A stretch of 8,687 nucleotides of DNA from Bacilli bacterium (lineage in GTDB: Bacteria > Bacillota_I > Bacilli_A > RF39 > UBA660): contig CAAHEL010000013.1 of the NCBI GenBank assembly GCA_900772445.1, positions 1 to 8,687 of the forward strand. The letters are read 5' to 3'. The notes under the pieces are model-generated. The model was not told the DNA's origin. It saw nothing but the letters and a program-made list of their open reading frames with translations, and searched no databases. Shown piece by piece: positions 5,747 to 8,687 of this stretch (its first letter is position 1; every line of letters begins with the position of its first letter). The translations under genes were made by a program, and so were the position numbers.

Positions 5747-8686
5747 TTATTTCTTTATATCTTCTAATTTTACACTAACTAATTTACTTACACCAGACTC
5801 TTGCATTGTAATACCATATAAAATATCTGCAAATTCCATTGTTTTCTTTTTATGAGTTATTAATATAAACTGAGTCTTATCTTTATAAGTATTTAAATAA
5901 TTACCAAAACTTTCAACATTAGCGTCATCTAATGCTGCTTCCACTTCATCAAATAAACAAAATGGCACAGTTCTAACATTTAATATAGCAAAAAGCAAAC
6001 TAATCGCTGTAAAAGTCTTTTCTCCCCCAGAAAGAAGCGTAATACTTTGAAACTTCTTACCAGGTGGTTCAGCTTTTATTTCAATACCAGTTTCTAAAAT
6101 ATTATCTGGTTCCGTTAAAATAAGTTCAGCATTTCCCCCATTAAATAATTCCCTAAAGACCTTTTTAAATTCAACTTGAATTTCTTTAAATGTCGTAATA
6201 AACTTACTCTTCATAACATCATCCATTTCATTTATAATCTCATTTAAAGTATCTTTAGCATTTAATAAATCTTCCTTTTGTTTAGTTAAAAATTCATATC
6301 TCTCACTAATTCTAGTATATTCATCAATTGAACCTAAATTAACAACCCCTAACTCTTCAATTTTACGTTTTAAACTACTAACTTTCTTTCTTGCTTCCTC
6401 ACTATCTATTTCTAATTTATAGTTTTCCTTGGCATATTCAAAAGTTAAATTATAATCATTATTCAAATTCATTAATAAATTATCTAACTTAACATCCATT
6501 CTATTAACTAAAATATTTAAATTATTTAATTCCTTTTCCTTCTTACTAATACTATTATTACTAAAATTAATATTATCTTCCATTTCCTTAATATTAACTT
6601 CTAACTTATTCTTATCTATCCTTAAAATATCTAATTCCTTATTCTTATTATCTAATTCCTCTTTCTTAGAATAATATTTTTCTAAAAGAATACTAACCTC
6701 ATCTTTCTTATTAGTAATATTAGTTAAATCACTTAATTCCTTATTAATATTTTCTTTTTCCTTTAAATAATTATTTCTAGTATTACTCTTAGTATTATTT
6801 ATTTCTATTAATTCATTCTTATTAGTTCTAAAATTATATATCTTACGTTCTATTTCCCTAATTAAATTATCATTCTTTTTATTACTTTTTTCAAGTTCAC
6901 TAATCGTATTACAAATATTATTTAATAAATTATTACACTTATCTAACTCATATCTTTGCGATATCGAAGACGTATTAGTAACACTCTTTCCCCCAGTAAT
7001 TGAACCCCCAACATTTACAACTTGTCCGTCTAAAGAAACAATTTTATACTTATTACTAATCCTCTTACCTATCTCATTTGCACTATCAATATCCTTACTA
7101 ATAATAACATTACCTAACTGATTTAAAATAATATTATCATATATCTTATCATATCTAACTAACTTATCTGCTGTACTAACAAACCCAGAACAAGTGCTAA
7201 GAATAGATAAAGTATTAAAATCAATATTTCTTGGTTTAATAACATCAAGAGGAAAAAAAGTTGCCCTACCAATATTATTTTCCTTTAAATAATTAACCAT
7301 ATCTTTAGCATCATTACTACTATCAATTACCAAATAATTAGCACTACCACCTAAACTAGTTGAAATACACACCGAATACTCATTATCTACCTCAATTAAA
7401 TTACCAATAGTATTATGAACCTTAGTAAACCTAGGATTATCTAATATACTCTTAACAGAATTAGGTAAACTACTATTATTATTAATATTATTTTCCAGTA
7501 TTTCTATCTTATAAGTCAAATCTAATCTCTTTTTAGAATTACTAGATATCTCATTATTAATCTTATCAATATTTCTCTTAACCTTATCATATTCCAAATT
7601 AATACTTTCAATATCATTATTAGTAACACTAATCTTTTTATTATTTACCTCAATTTCATTATCAATTAACTTAATATCATTATCTAACTTAAATAGCCTT
7701 TCCTTTAAAGAAATAATATTTTCTTCAATTTTAGATACCTCACCAGAATATTTTTGTCTTTCCTTTAATAACCTAATATCAGCATCTATTCCTTCGATTT
7801 CCTTAGTTAAAGATAAAATATCTATTTGCTTCTTATTAATATTTTCATCAGTAGTCTTAAGTAAATCCTTTTCCTTAAATAAAGCAATATCATACCCACT
7901 ACCATTATTACTAAGAATAGATATCTCATCAGATAAACTATCTATCTTTAACTTATTTTCCTGATAACTATTATTTAGGTTTTCAATATCACTAGTAATT
8001 AAAGATACCTCAATATCCTTTAACTCATCCTTAGTCTTAATATATTCCTTTGCCTTTAAACTCTGAACTCTCAAAGGTTCCAAATTAACATTAAGTTCAC
8101 TAATAATATCATTAACACGATTAATATTTAAACTAGTCCTATCTAACTTACGAAGTGCTTCCTCTTTTCTCTTCTTATACTTTAAAACACCAGCTGCTTC
8201 CTCAAAAATAATCCTACGATCAGATGCTTTAGTAGATATAATCTCATCTATCTTACCTTGACCGATAATATTAAAACTTTCCTTTGCAGTACCACTTTCA
8301 ATAAGCAAATCACTAATATCCTTTAATCTACATTTAGTATTATTAATATAATATTCACTCTCACCAGTACGAAAAGCAACTCTCTTAATAGATACCTCAG
8401 TATAATCAAGTGGTAACTTTCTATCACTATTATCAAATATCAAAGTTACCGAAGCACTATTTAAAGGTTTCCTACTAGCACTACCAGAAAATATTACATC
8501 AGTTGTACTCTCTCCCCGTAATTGCTTTATAGACTGTTCCCCAAGTACCCACCTAACTGCATCAACAATATTACTCTTTCCAGTACCATTTGGACCTACT
8601 ATACCATTAATATTTTTACCAAATTCTATTTCTATCTTATCAGCAAACGATTTAAAACCATATGCCTTTATACCTTTTAAATACAT
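5747..8686 (-). CDS. smc: Chromosome segregation ATPase SMC, short-armed
   Basis: SMC homodimers with ScpA and ScpB organise and segregate the chromosome by ATP-driven loop extrusion. The 979-residue protein appears complete: it begins MYLKGIKAYGFKSFAD, the normal SMC N-terminus, one base from the window edge, so its ribosome binding site and promoter are not visible. The N-terminal head has Walker A GPNGTGKSN (31-39, Lys37), with Thr replacing the usual Ser, and Arg57 in the RG motif. Coiled coil runs from about 170 to 404. The hinge (about 405-570) contains LGGSANYLVID, GRATFFPLDVI and GGSITGG. The returning coil runs to about 800. The C-terminal head has the signature LLSGGEKTFTA (884-894), Walker B FCLFDEVEAALD with Glu914, and the switch His945 in ILITHKKK. 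Bacillus subtilis SMC has 1186 residues; the missing ~200 fall about equally in the two arms. Identification is firm. Confidence 0.97.
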   Translation of the reverse strand: MYLKGIKAYGFKSFADKIEIEFGKNINGIVGPNGTGKSNIVDAVRWVLGEQSIKQLRGESTTDVIFSGSASRKPLNSASVTLIFDNSDRKLPLDYTEVSIKRVAFRTGESEYYINNTKCRLKDISDLLIESGTAKESFNIIGQGKIDEIISTKASDRRIIFEEAAGVLKYKKRKEEALRKLDRTSLNINRVNDIISELNVNLEPLRVQSLKAKEYIKTKDELKDIEVSLITSDIENLNNSYQENKLKIDSLSDEISILSNNGSGYDIALFKEKDLLKTTDENINKKQIDILSLTKEIEGIDADIRLLKERQKYSGEVSKIEENIISLKERLFKLDNDIKLIDNEIEVNNKKISVTNNDIESINLEYDKVKRNIDKINNEISSNSKKRLDLTYKIEILENNINNNSSLPNSVKSILDNPRFTKVHNTIGNLIEVDNEYSVCISTSLGGSANYLVIDSSNDAKDMVNYLKENNIGRATFFPLDVIKPRNIDFNTLSILSTCSGFVSTADKLVRYDKIYDNIILNQLGNVIISKDIDSANEIGKRISNKYKIVSLDGQVVNVGGSITGGKSVTNTSSISQRYELDKCNNLLNNICNTISELEKSNKKNDNLIREIERKIYNFRTNKNELIEINNTKSNTRNNYLKEKENINKELSDLTNITNKKDEVSILLEKYYSKKEELDNKNKELDILRIDKNKLEVNIKEMEDNINFSNNSISKKEKELNNLNILVNRMDVKLDNLLMNLNNDYNLTFEYAKENYKLEIDSEEARKKVSSLKRKIEELGVVNLGSIDEYTRISERYEFLTKQKEDLLNAKDTLNEIINEMDDVMKSKFITTFKEIQVEFKKVFRELFNGGNAELILTEPDNILETGIEIKAEPPGKKFQSITLLSGGEKTFTAISLLFAILNVRTVPFCLFDEVEAALDDANVESFGNYLNTYKDKTQFILITHKKKTMEFADILYGITMQESGVSKLVSVKLEDIKK

Positions 8687-8687
8687 A

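Noticed and set aside
1..8687. Mycoplasma-type genetic code, CRISPR arrays, tRNA or rRNA genes and riboswitches
   Set aside because: Tryptophan codons checked in topA, the radical SAM gene, the unknown gene and smc are all TGG, and TGA ends the unknown gene; no spaced repeats or RNA-gene structures were found.

Overview
This window looks like a piece of chromosome from a very AT-rich, low-GC Gram-positive bacterium (Bacillota), probably from the Bacilli side of the tree (RF39-, Erysipelotrichia- or Mollicutes-adjacent lineages). By eye the GC content is somewhere around 25-30 percent. Ribosome binding sites are strong and of AGGAGG type. Every tryptophan I checked is TGG, and TGA serves as a stop, so the standard bacterial code applies rather than the Mycoplasma code. 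The taxonomic placement is inference from composition and protein families only.

Left edge (1-418): the first 28 codons of an IS200/IS605-family TnpB (OrfB) protein run leftward off the window. A well-formed extended -10 promoter lies just upstream. Between it and topA is about 330 bp of AT-rich DNA with small inverted repeats and no supported gene; the IS left end, if the element is intact, should lie here. Next come topA on the minus strand (419-2449), with a hairpin plus T-run terminator that begins inside its stop codon, and a 149-bp intergenic space carrying divergent promoters. The plus-strand gene 2599-3537 encodes a TIGR01212-type radical SAM protein (YtqA/MnmL-like).

Right half (3534-8686, all minus strand): smc, a 217-residue protein I do not recognise, a XerC/XerD-type tyrosine recombinase, and tdk (thymidine kinase), in that order of transcription. 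The last three are tightly packed: ATGA overlap between the unknown gene and xerD, and a 2-nt gap between xerD and tdk, with the tdk Shine-Dalgarno inside the xerD C-terminal codons. A possible internal promoter sits in the 70-bp gap after smc. tdk and the radical SAM gene converge with overlapping stop codons, both held in the loop of one shared terminator hairpin.

Functionally the window combines DNA topology and chromosome maintenance (TopA, SMC, Xer recombinase), nucleotide salvage (Tdk), probable tRNA wobble-uridine modification (MnmL-like) and the edge of a mobile element. I see no clear unknown defence or mobile system. The most open items are the unrecognised protein in the smc-xerD cluster, the short-armed SMC, and the TnpB locus that continues beyond the left edge.
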